NCBI RefSeq assembly: GCF_963662255.1
Contig: NC_085047.1
Span: 93,937,619 to 94,001,618 of the forward strand
Direction: 5' to 3'
DNA: 64,000 bases
DNA from: Cinclus cinclus
Lineage: Eukaryota; Chordata; Aves; Passeriformes; Cinclidae
Positions 21,236 through 34,580 of the stretch are shown here, piece by piece (position 1 is the first letter of the stretch; each line of letters begins with the position of its first letter). The notes under the pieces were generated by a model. That model saw only the letters and a program-made list of their open reading frames with translations. It was not told the origin of the DNA and ran no database searches. The position numbers and the translations under genes are program-made.

Positions 21236-24200
21236 AACTCAGGAAGGAAAGCAGGTAAGACCATTTTCCCTAAGTCTGAATTCTAGAAATGACATGAAAA
21301 CGAAGAGAAAAAAAAAGTGGAGTTTTGTCTGTCTCTCCTGCTTTGTGGTACATAAACCAGTCTGAAAGTTTTGAAGATTGGATATGGTGATTCCTGAGTC
21401 AGACTCCAGTTCCCCATGTTCAGCATGATTGAATTTGACATTCAGGTTTGTTCAGACTGTTCTCTTCTTTGGAAGGGGAGATTGCAATCCCTGCTCTCTG
21501 GGGCTGTAAATGCCAGTGTAATGTGTAAAGTACTGGAAAGCCCACCTGAAATACATATTTTTTTACTTGGCACAGTCAGATATGTGTCAGGGATTGCTGT
21601 ACATCCCTAGTGGTGCTTCCAACATCACCATGTGGTTTAGGGTATCTTGAAATCTGATAAAATGTCCAAGGAATGAACTGTAAATATTTACATCAGTTTA
21701 CATCAGACAAATGCAGTTGAAAATGGATGAATAACCTGTTTCTGATGCAGGGAATTAATGAGGAAGTCTTAAAGAGTCTGAGAGATCAGGCCCCATGTCA
21801 TATGGATTAAGATGTCACTATGTTGTTATCTGGGATGAAGTGTAGGGTTTATACAAACATCATCTTCCCCTTGCTGAGGATCAGCCAATTCAAACAACCT
21901 GTGTAAGTGGTTTCCATGTTAAAAACGACTACATTTACATCTTGAGCAGCAGTTGCTGTGGTTTGGTCCTGTACAAACCCAAACCAATCCCCTGTTTAAT
22001 TTCATATTTGTTACCATGTTTCCAGTCTTCTTGGACATATTGGTGGTTGTGTTCATCTGTCAGCATAATGCCCAGGCAATTTGGCCAGGGAAGGAATGTT
22101 TCTACCTAGTGGGACCACCAGGTTTTGGGAAGCGCTGTTATGTTTCCTCTGCCATCTTCCAGAGTTGAGAAAAGAAGGGAGAGAGAAAGGGATTTGTTTT
22201 CCTTCTGTCTTTGTGTGTGTGAGCTGTGTAGAGACATCCTCATGACATCCAACTTAGCCATTGCAGCACATTTTCTGCCTCTTTTGGGGATACAGGGAAG
22301 AGGTGATATGGGGCAGCCTCATATAGCAGGGCTCTGAATTGACAATCAATCTTTTGATATTAAATGCTGAGTGGCTATCACAGCTTCATTAGGCACCTCC
22401 AACGGGATGACTTGGAGAGTGCCTTCAAGATTAGTGACCTGGGATTAGGGACTCATAATCAGTAATTTCAAACCAGTTTCTGACAACCCTAATCAACTAC
22501 ATCAAGTTTCCTGAGAACATCAGGGTCCTTATTTCTTCCTGAAGAATGAAATGTTAAATTTTGTTCTTCAATGGTTTTTCCTTCCGTGTACAAATACCTC
22601 CTTGGGTAACTGATAGCTTTAGTAGTTTAAACAAATACAAACATAAGAAAGAACACAGCTCTATACAGCTTACTCATTTTGCAATTCATATGGCCCTGAC
22701 AATAATTTTTTTTGCATATAAATTTGGAACTCGCATGTTAATGCCCTTTACCCTGCCTAGCTAGTTCAAGCCAGGTCTGATGGAAGCCACTTTTGAGTTG
22801 TTTTTTTGTTAGCATTAAATAAAATACCTGTTTGAACTTTGGTGTGGGTGACTGACCTTTAGAATCAAAAGCTATACTGGTACAACGCAGCTAGAAGCAC
22901 TAAAACAAATGTCCTGACAGTTAAATAAAAAGTGACTGGCTGGGCTGAGGTACACCTGTTGTGTTAATGCTTCCAGGACAACTTGGTGCTCATAGGATGT
23001 TTTGTTATTTTTCTTTTCTCCCTGTAAATCTCAGTTATCTAAATTTGCTAGGGGCATTTACATCTGCAACTCTGGCTTCACAGGCACTTTGCATAAGATA
23101 TTTAAAGCAACTCTTGTTCCTTTTCTCTGGAATGCAGGATCAAGAGAGGGCTTACACATTAAAAATGAAAAGCTAAATCAAACAGCAGTATTTTATTCTT
23201 TAAAGTAAACAGAGCAAAGGCTATCAGTGTCAGACACAGCAGCAGTCAGGTGTGTGCTGACAAAAGAGATTGAAGAAATTTTTCCTAACAGAGGAAATTA
23301 TTGGGGTTTATTTACCTTTTACAGGGAGAAAAAGATAATTTTTAAAGGATGCAGTATGCTACTACTAATAATAATGAATCAGAAAGCAAACTTGTTTGCA
23401 GCAAAACCATTGAAGTTGCACAAATTTTGGCACTTTTCAGAAAACTACTAATCACCAAGTTCAAAGAGGTCAGTAGAAAATCAGGTAATGTTCTCAGAAT
23501 CCAGCCCAATGGTAGGATGAGACAGTTCTTTGGGGAATGACTCCCTGATTTATCATTAATAAGCTGTAGGCAAGGAATTCTGGACACACTCATAATTTTG
23601 CCAATAGGTAAAGATTTTTTGCATGGTCATGTTAAACCAATTTGCTGGCACTGTTGCTGTTTACCTTGTTTCTTCATGGAAATAGAACTCTGGTTTGTTT
23701 CTTAGGCTGCCTGGATTCTGTCATCTATTTTGGATTTCCTAATGCCAGTCTAAATTACTGTGTGCTTGATTGCTGTTTGCTCCATCAAGCATTAATTCCA
23801 ATGCAATGAAGTACAAAAATTGAGCATGACACTGAAAACCAGTCTCTTCTATGAAAATGGAAAAAAAAACATTAGAAAGAACTGTATTTTCATGTATGTA
23901 ACAGAGATTTTAGTAATTTATCAATGATAACATTTTGTCACTGGAGCTTCTGATTTCAGGGTTCTTACTCCTTTTTCCTTTGTAAGCCTGTTACTCTTGG
24001 AAAGAGACTGGTCTATCCTTATTTTGAATCATGTAAGTATGGCAAAGAAGACAAAATCTGCCTCAACTGCAGCACTGCAGTGACTTTCGGCAATGGAATC
24101 CTGCTACTTTTTCTTGCTTTGGAGACATGTGCAACAAGTACTGCTGGGCTAAATATGGTTTAGGAGGAGTTGAAAGAAACTCATGTTGTGTGCTGGACAT

Positions 24201-25683
24201 TCTGGAAGGAAGAGGAGTCCCTTAAAGATGGTTCAATTTCATAAAGTTGCCTCTCAGACAGTTTCAGAAATTATGTCAGACAATGGACATGTTTATAGCT
24301 TCATTGAAATTCCTGCTCCGAAGTCCAGCCTGGCCAGGTTGGGGTGCAGCCCCTTGTCCCCACCTGTTGAAGTGCTAGTAGAACAGACACACATCTGTGA
24401 AAATAACATCACACAGAGGAGTTTTGCTTACTAATGATGATCCATTTCTGTCTTATATACAAGAAACCTGACTGCAAGAGAATAACTATTATTGGTTGCA
24501 GTGGCTATCTTATTAGTGCTGGGGTTTTTTGAGAATAATAGCAAATTTTCTTGACACAGCTGAGCCAAATTAATAAGTGCTACCCTTAAAGGAACAAGTT
24601 CCATCCTTGTCCTTCTCCACTTGCACCCTGATTTCATGCCCTGATTCTTCCACACATCTAATTTTTTTCCCCCACTCACAAGCATAATTCCCTTCCTCTT
24701 TAAACTAACGCTGTCATTTGGGGAAGAAAATCCCAGACCCACAACCCCACATTTCTGTTTCCACTGAGTATTCGTATCACTTTGATGAATGGAATTCACT
24801 TAACTTTTTGGTTGTCCCTCTGTGCTGCCAGACAGCCAGCACAGCTGGCACAGGGTGAGTGACAGACATAGGTGTCCAGTGCACCATGACCAAGGTGTGT
24901 AGGCTTTCTCTTTTCCTGCAGCAAAACAGATACTTGGCTCATCCTGTGGAACAAAGCCATACTCCAAAAACTTCATCCCAGTGGCATTCTCCAGTAATAT
25001 TTTTCCTATTATCAAAATCAGTTCAAGAGGTTCTGATTTTCCTATTCCTCTGTTCCCACTCTCTGTAATGTTTCTCCTACTCATTTCTTAACTGTGCTGA
25101 TACAACTATTTATAGAGATATGTTGCAAGCTGGATCACTGAAATTATCAAAACCCCTTTTCGGAAGTAGGTTTTTTTAATATAAAATGAAACATCGCCTC
25201 TGATCCTTCTGGTGATTGTGAGTGCAGCTGAAAGAGCCTAAGGCAGCCCTGCAGCCCTTTTAGTCAGCAGAGCTGGGAGGGCACTGAGCTGCAGCTGTGA
25301 ACCAGGTGGATTGGCAAAGAGAACCAAATGTCCAGGAACAGGGAAGCAAGAAATTATTTTACTCTGCTTTGCCATTAGAGGAAACAAATGTCTAAGTTAC
25401 GTGGATTTAGGTTTTGTTTCCAGTAAAGGCTGCAGGGAACACAACCAGGTAATATTCAGCAGCAGATGAAGCAGAACTTCTAATCACTGATATAAGTATA
25501 AATTTTTACAGTGAAAACAAAAGGATAAGGACTTCAAGGTGACAGCTGTATTTTCAGCTTAGATCATATAAATTGAGAACTGGTGCCAGCTGGGAATAGT
25601 TCAGCCTTTCCTGGGATCCAGCTTTAACAAAGAAGCAATTTTGCTTGTAGGCCTTATTTGTTACACCTGACTGCCCATACTTT

Positions 25684-25735
25684 ACATATATATATAAAAT
25701 ATATTAAAATATAAATATATGAAATAAATAACATT
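25684..25735. repeat. A+T-only low-complexity patch
   Basis: TA-dinucleotide and AAATAT words with almost no G or C. Confidence 0.8.
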
Positions 25736-27420
25736 TTTTAGGTTTGGAATTAAAAGAAATGCTCATCATCATCATTATGGCTGTGATTGCTTGGCATAGG
25801 AAAATGTGAAATAGAGTATAATATTCTGCAAAGGAATAAGGAAAGCTTAAGGAAAAAAAGCTTAAGGAAACCTCCTATTTTCTGATAGATCTTTGTCTAG
25901 TGTTATGTCCAACCTCAATCAACAATACATAATGAGCATCTCATGCTGTAATTTATAGGCTTGTATAAAACAGCATTGTCATCCTAGATGCTTACATGAG
26001 ATACAGATTTTTGGTTTTAAAGAATACTTACACTGAGAGCTGAGTTCTTTGAATACCAGGCATGAGGGAACATTGTTTCCCCAGGATGTTAACAACTTAA
26101 TATTAAGTACATAGACCATAGCAAGTTTCTGTTTATGGGGAAAGGACTTCACCTGAAAGGGACTTTATTAACTTCCCAAGTTAAATGGGGAGAGCAAATA
26201 ACTCCTCAGTGCCACAATTATCAGTCTGATTAAATTACAGATCACAGGTGTCTGTGATAGGGTAAAGGTTTGAGTTTGAATGAGAGCTCAGCAGTAGCCT
26301 ACTTTCAACAATATTTTCTTCTGAGAGCAAAAGACAATAGTTTCATCCTAGGAAGAGTGTGCATGAAGGCATTTTAGTATTTGAAACAAAGAGGTAAAAT
26401 ATCTTTGAGTTGATCTAATGTACAGACACATATAATCATTATTTTATTTATTGAAACTTGAATTTAAACCAAGTAATCAGTGTGCCTCTATTTGAACCAC
26501 AGTAAACAATTGTTTTCCATAACTTTCACTGTCTGTTTCTGCACCTTATTTTTTTATTCTGTCTTGGGATGAAGTTGATTCGAGGGTAACTAAACCACCA
26601 AAGAAATTTTTCTTATGCATGTAATAATCCTTAAATCCTGGATTGTTTGTTTCTTTTCTGTGTCACTGCCACAGTAAACATATTTTGAAGAACTGAAAAG
26701 TTAGTGTTGCTTCCCTAATTAATAAAAATAATTTTAAGTATAGAACACCACTATTAAGTAAAATCTCTTTCAATATAAGTAATGTCAACCAGCATTTCAA
26801 AGTCTTTCATTGATATAATAGACTGTTTGTGCTGAACTTTAGATGTAACTTGGAAGAAAAGATATTTCAAAGAACTGGATTGCAGATGAACCATATTCTT
26901 GTAGTAAGAGAATAAATAATTGGTTTTTAAAATCTCAAATGCATTTAATAAGAGTAAGCAAACAAAGAGAAATACAACACAGGCCAGTTGTTATTAGCTT
27001 GTTTACAGTGATATAGAACATACCAGATCTGTAATTGTATGAATAAGAAACAAAAAGGAAGGACAGTTGTTGTGTAAGTTGCTGCAGGTTTGTGATATTT
27101 AGGATGCATTCCACCTCACTTAACCTCAGTCCAGCCTCAGAGTTTCAAGATTTTAGGGCCTGTGCAGATGGGATTCTAATCAGGAATGCAGATTCAGTGC
27201 CAGAGGGGATAGAAGTCTCCTTTGTTTACAATCAGAGCTGCTTTCTGACCTTCAGCCATTGAAAGCTCTCATTCAGCTTTAAAAATATGAATGTTCTCAC
27301 TGCTGATGCTTTCCAGGCTTTTTATTTCTTGTTACCATGACTAAAGCTAAGCTAGGCACACGCTGTTTACAATTGCTGCTCATGTTTTGCTAAGCTGGCA
27401 CCAATGTTGTTATTTCAGAC

Positions 27421-27452
27421 TCTTTCCAATGCTCTGATTCTGTGATTCTATC
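27421..27452 (+). mobile_element. Possible CR1 tail remnant
   Basis: CTCTTTCCAATGCTCTGATT followed by CTGTGATTCTA resembles the last bases of a plus-strand CR1 (ttttccaa...gattctgtgattcta). Only about 30 bases match, so chance is possible. Confidence 0.35.
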
Positions 27453-27737
27453 TTACACTATTCAATATACTAAGGTCTATTACAAGCATCAAGATTAAAT
27501 TTTTGATCTGAACCTCAGCAAAATCGTTGTGGAAAGCTTCTGTGGAGTTTAAAAGTCTCTTTTTGTTTGAGCAGGTCTGTTTAGCTCTTTCTTGTAGAAA
27601 ACAAGAGCTTCCAAGGAATCATAAAAAGGTTTGTGATTTTTATGAATGGTAGAACCACAGAAGTGACATTATATAGGCTAAAATAGATGAAAGATGCATA
27701 GTTGCCTTAGGGTCAGTGTTATGCAGGTAGAATTTAG

Positions 27738-27765
27738 AAAAAAAAAAAAAAAACAAAAAAAAAAA
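27738..27765 (+). repeat. Interrupted poly(A) tract
   Basis: A run of about 16 A, one C, then 11 A. Confidence 0.9.
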
Positions 27766-29927
27766 CCAGGTTCTGTGAGGCTATTTCATCTGTCTTAGAT
27801 GTTTTTGGAAGAATTTTTCTCCAAAGATGTGTACGGTCTGCCACTTTGTTGCAGGCATTCTCAAAAAACTTGCAAGTCATCACCAAAAGCTAACAAATGT
27901 ATAAAGTATGTGCTGTCAAAACTTCAAAGCAAGGAAGAGGAAAAAGCAGGTGCAACTGTGGAGTTCACAGGAGGTTTATTTTCCTAATGCTTCTCTTTTT
28001 TTGACGAGGAGAGGGCATAAAACACTAAGACTATAGCCACTGAGGGAGAGGTCTGTTTCTTCTACAGAATTACCAGCTCACATTAGCTAGCCCTGAACAG
28101 AAATGCAATAGAAATGTAGCAGAATCAACATTTTCGTGTAAGGCAAGTGCAATACTAACCACGTGGATACACTATTAGTTACATTGGGTGGTACCTAACT
28201 TACTACAAGATTTTAGCAAGGTGTGTAAGTGGAGGTGATTTTGCAGAAGAGGTGATGCTAGAATGCTGTTGGTGGCTGTGTTGGGGGATATGTTTTGCTG
28301 TTGAGTGGCCAGAACAGGTTCTACTACAGCTTCATGGCTTGTTCTAGCTGACATCTTCCTGTGTTTATAAATGTTCCGTGTTAGACACCTTGTTAAGGTG
28401 AAAACTTTTGAGTTTGTGAATATAAATCCTCAGATGAGGTAGGGATAAGAAGATTTAGCAAATAGAGACAAGACTGAACATCCAGGAAATAAGACCAGAT
28501 GTGGATGTGAGAGTAGAAATATAGAAAGATTGTAGTCCATTTAGATATCTTCTTGAAGAAGTTGTTCAGAAGAGAATTAGCAGGAAATTACAGTATTACT
28601 AATTAGGTTTTTAACTAGTCAAAAAAATTTATGGATTTTGAATTTGGGTTTCATGTTATTTTCTACTAATATCTATAGAATCTTCCTGTCTTGATCCAGG
28701 GATGTGAACAATGAATGAAATTGATCCATCATATTTCCCCTTTAAACAAAAAGCACAATTTCTCAGTTTGCATACTGAGAACATGTTGGTTTTTTTTCCT
28801 CCCAAGGTCTAAAGAGCATGTTTGAAACAGTTTTCTATCTGTTACTAGTACTTTGTCCTTTTTCCCTTTCCCATAACTCACAATTGACCCTGAATCAGGT
28901 TCCAAGAACAATTAGTACTGTTGTACAAAATCAATAGGGAAGTTTTATTGCTTGTTTTCCTTTCTGCTTTATTTCCTTGTTCCTTACTGTGCTGCTGTCC
29001 TGTGATTTTTATTTTTATTTAATTTTTAATTGGGAGGCTAGTAACCAACTTGTAAATTGTCATGTTGGGTCTTTTTCTACTTAGTCAAAGGAAAATTCGA
29101 AATATAGGTTGTAAGGAAAATTAGAAAGATTGCCTCTTAGGAAAATTTCTTTGTGGAGGGAACAAAAAGGGTTTCTTTCATTACTCCTGGGGAGGAGGAG
29201 GATAGTTGGAAGAAATGAGTGCAGGGGATTTTTCTTCCTTTGAAGCTTTGTTCTACTCTCTGCATCCCTAAACAATACTCTGATATGGAAGACAGGCTTT
29301 ACTGCTGGTTTATGAAGGACCTGTTCCCACATGTACAGAACATTACAGAGTAAGAAGATAGATTTCAGATATGCCTGAAACTGAGAATTCTGGCAGTCAC
29401 TGTGAATAGCCATCACTTCTGAGTGCTCTTCATCTTACAAAGTTGGGCTCAAAGACACTTATAATGAGATAAGGGAAAATCTTGGCCTTTAAAAGTCTTA
29501 GGGAGCTTTGCTGCTGACCTGACTGAAGTCAAAATTTTACCCTGAATATATTTAGCCTATTGAATGCCCTATGTTCCACTGTCAAGTAGATGATTTCCTT
29601 TCTTTCTCTAGTGGTTAATGTCCCAAGGACTTGTAGATCCCTTCAGGAAAAGAAACTGGAATTTAAATTATCATTAGTTTGCCTTAGAGCATTTTCATTC
29701 AGATTCATGACTCTGCACTCATGTGTTGAAATGCAAGAGATTAATCTGATTTTAAATGACAGGTGAACATTTTCAGATCAGGCATATGGTACATCTCTAT
29801 CTATGCAGCAATTCTGCAAATGGATCCTTCCTACATAATTAACATATTTAAATTCAGTAACACAGTGATAATAATTCGTTCTAGAGTTCAGATATGTACG
29901 TGATTGACTCTCATCTAAATATGTTAA

Positions 29928-29945
29928 AATAATAATAATAATAAA
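29928..29945 (+). repeat. (AAT)n microsatellite
   Basis: About five to six AAT units. Confidence 0.85.
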
Positions 29946-31887
29946 TTCTATAATTCAGGCATTGTTAGAGCTTAAAGGCAAATGTCAGTTTGTTCCACAC
30001 CTCCTAGTGGATTAGTTTTCTAATATATCTCCTTTATAATGAAATTGCAGTGGTGAGGCTGCAATTTGGGTTATCTGCCGGATGTTCTTATGCCTATTTA
30101 CATTTTAAACTTCAACTGGAAGTGACACATATTAGGTATTTCCAAAATACACACCAGATTTATACACTACACAGAGAGAATGAGATACTTACTTTTAATT
30201 TAAGATGGAGACTCTTGCTGATCACAAGCAATGTGATCCTTACATATGATTCTAGGTCTGGAATCTTAGTGAGGACTGTAAGGACTTAGTGGGCCTTAGG
30301 GTTTCACTTTTCAGTTCTGGTATGACCCTTAATATTTTGTGAAAGAAGTTTGGTCATAAAAACCTTGGTTATAAATAATCTGCCATTGTAAAAAGCTAGA
30401 TATTTTCTTCAGGATGATGAATAAATGGTCTGCTCTTGATCTGACTGATAATGGGGTAAACATGGAGAAACTTTAGTATGGCCATGGAATAACATTTATA
30501 TTCACTCAAATTGAGGGAGGGATCAGAATCAATATTATACTTTTCTATTTTAGAAAAGACTGCCAATATTGTCAATATTTATTGCAGTAATATTTCTTAA
30601 GGAATTGTGCCTTGATCTCCTATCTTTAGTGATTAGTCCAATGAGCTCAATTAAATCAAAGAAAGGTTTTAGCATTATGTTTACTAAAAATAGATCTGAT
30701 TTCTACAGCCTCAGACAGATTAAACTATACTTCAGGTGGTGAAAGGACAGATTTCTCTGGCACGATGTCACTATATTGAGATATTTCTCTCTGAAACTAA
30801 ATTTACATGCAGGAGGAAAAAATAGATATTTATTCTGTGCTACTCAGAACCTTAAAAGATATTTCTATTGTCACCTCCCTGTGTTTTCATGTTGGGTTTT
30901 TTCCTACCTTCCCACCCACCTACAACACAAAAACGATTAGCACCAAATAGTCCTGATTTCCCAAAATTGTTAATAGATGATAGTTTTGTTCTGCCTGACT
31001 TTTTTCTGATTGCATGTCAGCAAGTGATAACAATTGTTTCACCATTCACATATTTTTTGTACAGGAGATCTTCTAGGCAAATTTAGCAATTTTCCTGTAT
31101 AATTTTATTCTCGTTTTAGATTTTTAAAAATCCTTTTTTTAAGCTTTTCTGAAAAACACCAGTGTCTATAATGTTAGAGCAAAAAGCATTATCTTTCTCA
31201 CTGCAGCAATTAAGCCGCTCTGTGATTAGCAGCAGGTTATGCAATAGCATAAAATAAATCTAATGTTTTGCCTATTCTCTAAGGGCTGGTAAAGTAACCT
31301 TTTATGCCATCAAGGAGAGGAGCACCTTAGCACATAATAACAAATATAGATTTGTGGTCTTAGGGAAAATACAACTGCTGTAAATACAACTTTTTGCACT
31401 AACTAATATATGAGAAACTTATTACTTAGCCCAAAGCTTTTGGAAATGAAAATCTTTTTAATGGAAAACATTTTTGATAGCTCTTGTATATAAATTCCTG
31501 TTATTAATGTGTTAGCTCTGCTGTGAAACAAAATAAAAAACCAGAAACTAGATGAAGCATAATTAGGAGAAAACAGGTCTCTACCTGTTACATTTATAAT
31601 ATTGGTGAACTGGAATTTAGGCTCTCAGACATTTAAGTGCTTAACTCCTACTAGTTTCAGGAGAAATCAGGCATTCAAAGACATTTTTAAATTGTGAGAT
31701 TGTGCAGGTACTGTAAGGAGTACAAAGGACATGCAAGAAATGAATATTTAGCACTAATTTTTTACTTTGACACATTTATTCCTTTGACACATTAATTTCT
31801 TATTTTTTAAGAAGCGTTGAGCTAAGCCTTGGGATAGGTAAACGTCAATCCAGGAACTGCATTTAATTTTTAATACACATACTTAAG

Positions 31888-31950
31888 TAAACTCTCAAGA
31901 AGAGAGTTTACTCTCAAGAAGAGAGTTTACTCTCAAGAACTCTCAAGAAG
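31888..31950. repeat. 19-bp tandem repeat with built-in hairpin
   Basis: The unit TTTACTCTCAAGAAGAGAG occurs at 31888-31906 (two mismatches), 31907-31925 (exact), then as a partial copy at 31926-31939 and an 11-base piece CTCTCAAGAAG at 31940-31950. The first unit and the start of the second form a perfect 9-base inverted repeat, TAAACTCTC (31888-31896) and GAGAGTTTA (31902-31910), around AAGAA; later units keep a 6-base stem. Likely produced by replication slippage at a hairpin. Confidence 0.9.
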
Positions 31951-32877
31951 ACCTCTAAGATGAGCTCCAAGCATTAAGCCAGAATTGCCAGGTCCACCTC
32001 TGAACCATGTCCCCAGGTGCCGCATCTACATGGCTTTCAAATACCTGGATCTCCTCTTTTAGAACAGGGGGTGGAGAGGCAGCATCAATGGCATCACTCT
32101 GTTAACACCAGAGTGAAACCTGTCCTGCTGTGTTACTGTCATTTCTTACTCTGACATGCCATCCTCCTCCTCCTCTTTCATCTCCCTCTAACCCTGATCT
32201 GTCCCTCTAGCTAAATGTTTGCAGGTTAGGCAGGCGATGAATGAGGCAGCATTTGCTCTCTAACGCTCTGTGGTCAGATTCCACAAATAGTTCCCCAGGG
32301 ACGGTGTCCAGCTAAGATCAGTGAGATCATTCACATAAGCAAATAAAGATTTGTAGGATCAGGTCCTTGATCATCTCATCTCTTGGGACTAATGCCTTTT
32401 CCCAGCACCACCATAACAACACTCTTCTGCATCCCTCTCTCATATTATTTTCCTGCCAGTTTGCCCATTCAATCTTTCATTTCATCCCTTAACTTTCTTG
32501 AAAGCCCCATCTGTCCTTTTACCAAATCCAAAGGTGGGGGTTTTTAAACAGTGAAAACTAAGGTAAAATTATTTAAAATGGTTGATTTCTCTTATGCTTA
32601 ATTGCTGGAACATGATCTCTTCTCTGAAGCCTGATGTGTTAGGCTTCGTGCTTTGTCCAGAGGCTTTCTATGCTGCAATGTTCAGCTCCCATGATTGCTG
32701 TGCCACAGAGAAATATTATTATCACTGAAAAATCACTTCTCTACTTCTGAACATCTGTACACACTGAGAGCATAATTTTTACAGTGGGTTGCATCATGTG
32801 ATGTCATAGCTTTAACAAGAAAAATTTCTTATTGGGAAATATGGAGAAAACACTGAAGAGCCTATGGCTGCTTCGTT

Positions 32878-32909
32878 TGAAGTCAACAGAGATTTGGCCA
32901 CTGACTTCA
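32878..32909. repeat. Inverted repeat, possible ancient repeat remnant
   Basis: TGAAGTCA (32878-32885) and its complement TGACTTCA (32902-32909) are separated by 16 bases and followed by GTGGGAGCAG. Words of the form 'tgaagtcaatgg...ccattgacttcaatgggagcagg' recur in many amniote genomes as old repeats; this resembles one. The assignment is from memory and uncertain. Confidence 0.35.
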
Positions 32910-33610
32910 GTGGGAGCAGAACTGCATCCCAGGATTACAACTACAAGGCCCCAGAGGGGCTGATTTGCACAAACAATCCTTATTGAAAGAAGTAATAAAT
33001 TCCCTAAAGCATTAGGGAGAAGAGCATATGAATGCTTAAGTGCTTCCCCCTGTGCCACCACTACCCTATGCTTTGTTACCCCCACTCAGTCCTCTTTATG
33101 GTGAGCTGGGCAAGGGAGAGACTTCCTATCTAGACAGGATATTGAGGTGTACAATTCATCCTGAGATGTCTTTATGGGAAAACAAGAAGAGCTCCTTCCC
33201 TGAACAGCCCATCACACTTTCAGGTTAGTACCCCATCCTTGCTCCTTGTATTTTCTCTGACATCTCCTTTGCCCTTGTGAATGGAGATGTGATTGGATTC
33301 TATGAATGCCAATCCAATGGGTCTAAATACCAAGACAGATAAATAGGAATTCATCAGTTATAAGCCACAGACTTTGGAAACCTACCTAAAGCCAGTCCTG
33401 CCATTTACCCTAATGTATTATATTTTATTCTGTTGCATTGTCCCTGAATGCCTATGTAAGCCTGTGTGATGGTATTATTTGTTTCTGGAAAATATTGGCT
33501 ATATGGCTTGTCTTTCAGTATGGTAAAGTAAAAAGTACAAAAACTGTGAACTGGTTGTTCCTGGACTTACAACCATTATATTCCCAATGGGCATGTTGAC
33601 AAAGATCTTA

Positions 33611-33895
33611 ATGGCTGTGAACCAGCTATTTCTGTGCTCGTGGCTATTAGAAAGGCTCCACTGAGAAGTCAGAGGAGTTTATAATGGTCATGAACCAGCT
33701 ATTTCTGTGTTCGTGGCTATTACAGATTTCAGAGAAATGCCAGTGAAGTTTGTCATGTTCATGAGCTGTGTGTTTCTGTCTCACAGTGCCTATAAACTCT
33801 GCTGAGAAAGTGAAAGGGTCTGTAATGGTCACACATGAGCTATTTGTAGGCTCAGTACTATTACTAGCTCAGATAGGAAGCCAGAAATCCACAAA
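33611..33895 (+). repeat. Degenerate ~72-bp tandem repeat (minisatellite), four units
   Basis: Units begin at 33611, 33684, 33755 and 33825, so the spacings are 73, 71 and 70 bases. The first two share ATGAACCAGCTATTTCTGTG-like words and CGTGGCTATTA nearly identically; the third and fourth keep ATG(T/G)TCA...GAGCT...TTT and a CTATTA or CCTAT end but are diverged. A fifth, weaker unit may lie upstream near 33546 (GTGAACTGGTTGTTCCTG). It resembles no mobile element I know. Confidence 0.8.
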
Positions 33896-34540
33896 GTGGT
33901 ATTTCTTTCGCCTCTGGCAAACTCCACGTAGAAACTGATAAAGCTACTAATGTCTCTCAGAAAACCACACTCCAATTCACAATAGCACCTCTCAGAGTAC
34001 TACAGTGGTGCAAAGTCTCTGCTCTGCTCAGAGCCACTGTGGCAACTTGCCAGGACCCTGAGGGCTGCAACTCATTTATATATGCATTTACATAAATTTA
34101 CATGAATTTTGCGTCAATTTGTATTCCATCAATGTTGCGATGAAACCTATACTGAAGAGAATAAATAACATATAGCTAACTAACACCAGTACTGTTTTTC
34201 TTTTTTATTTTACTTATTTCAGTCTCATTTTCTTTGCATCTTTCTAATACCTGTCCTGTAGATGAATTGACTTCCAATCTTGACAAGAATCTATTTTGTA
34301 GAGTAAAGAAAAATCCTGTTTTATCTATGTTCAATGGCAGGGAAGCAGAGAGTTGTGGCTTTGGCAAATTGCTTATGCTGCACACTTAGCAATCTCCCCA
34401 ACCACCAGTGGCTAATATACATATTAAAGAGGGCAGTTCTAGCACAGTCCCTTGCTGACCTCCACATGTGAAGCCCTGAGAATATTAATGAGATTTTAAA
34501 CATGCACATCAAAAAATCCTGAAAATCAGAAGTAATAGGG

Positions 34541-34580
34541 TTTTTTTTTTTTTTTGTTTGTTTGTTTGTTTGGTTTTTTT
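34541..34580 (+). repeat. T15 then (GTTT)n tract
   Basis: Fifteen T followed by about four GTTT units and another T-rich run. Confidence 0.92.

Larger units (their letters stand above)
19012..27420. other. Non-coding DNA with simple repeats
   Basis: No gene or CR1 fragment recognised over 8.4 kb. It holds a 24-base A run (19203), an (AT)20-T15 tract (21181), an A+T-rich patch at 25684-25735 and a short duplication of AAAGCTTAAGGAA near 25850. The longest ORF outside repeats (24431-24799 minus, 122 codons) has no recognisable domain. The stretch at 27080-27420 has several GTTTAC words (forkhead-like) and might be regulatory, but this is weak. Confidence 0.5.

Noticed and set aside
20905..21264. 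119-codon minus-strand ORF
   Set aside because: Its N-terminal part is only the translated (AT)20-T15 tract.
24431..24799. 122-codon minus-strand ORF
   Set aside because: No similarity to a known family and no supporting signals.
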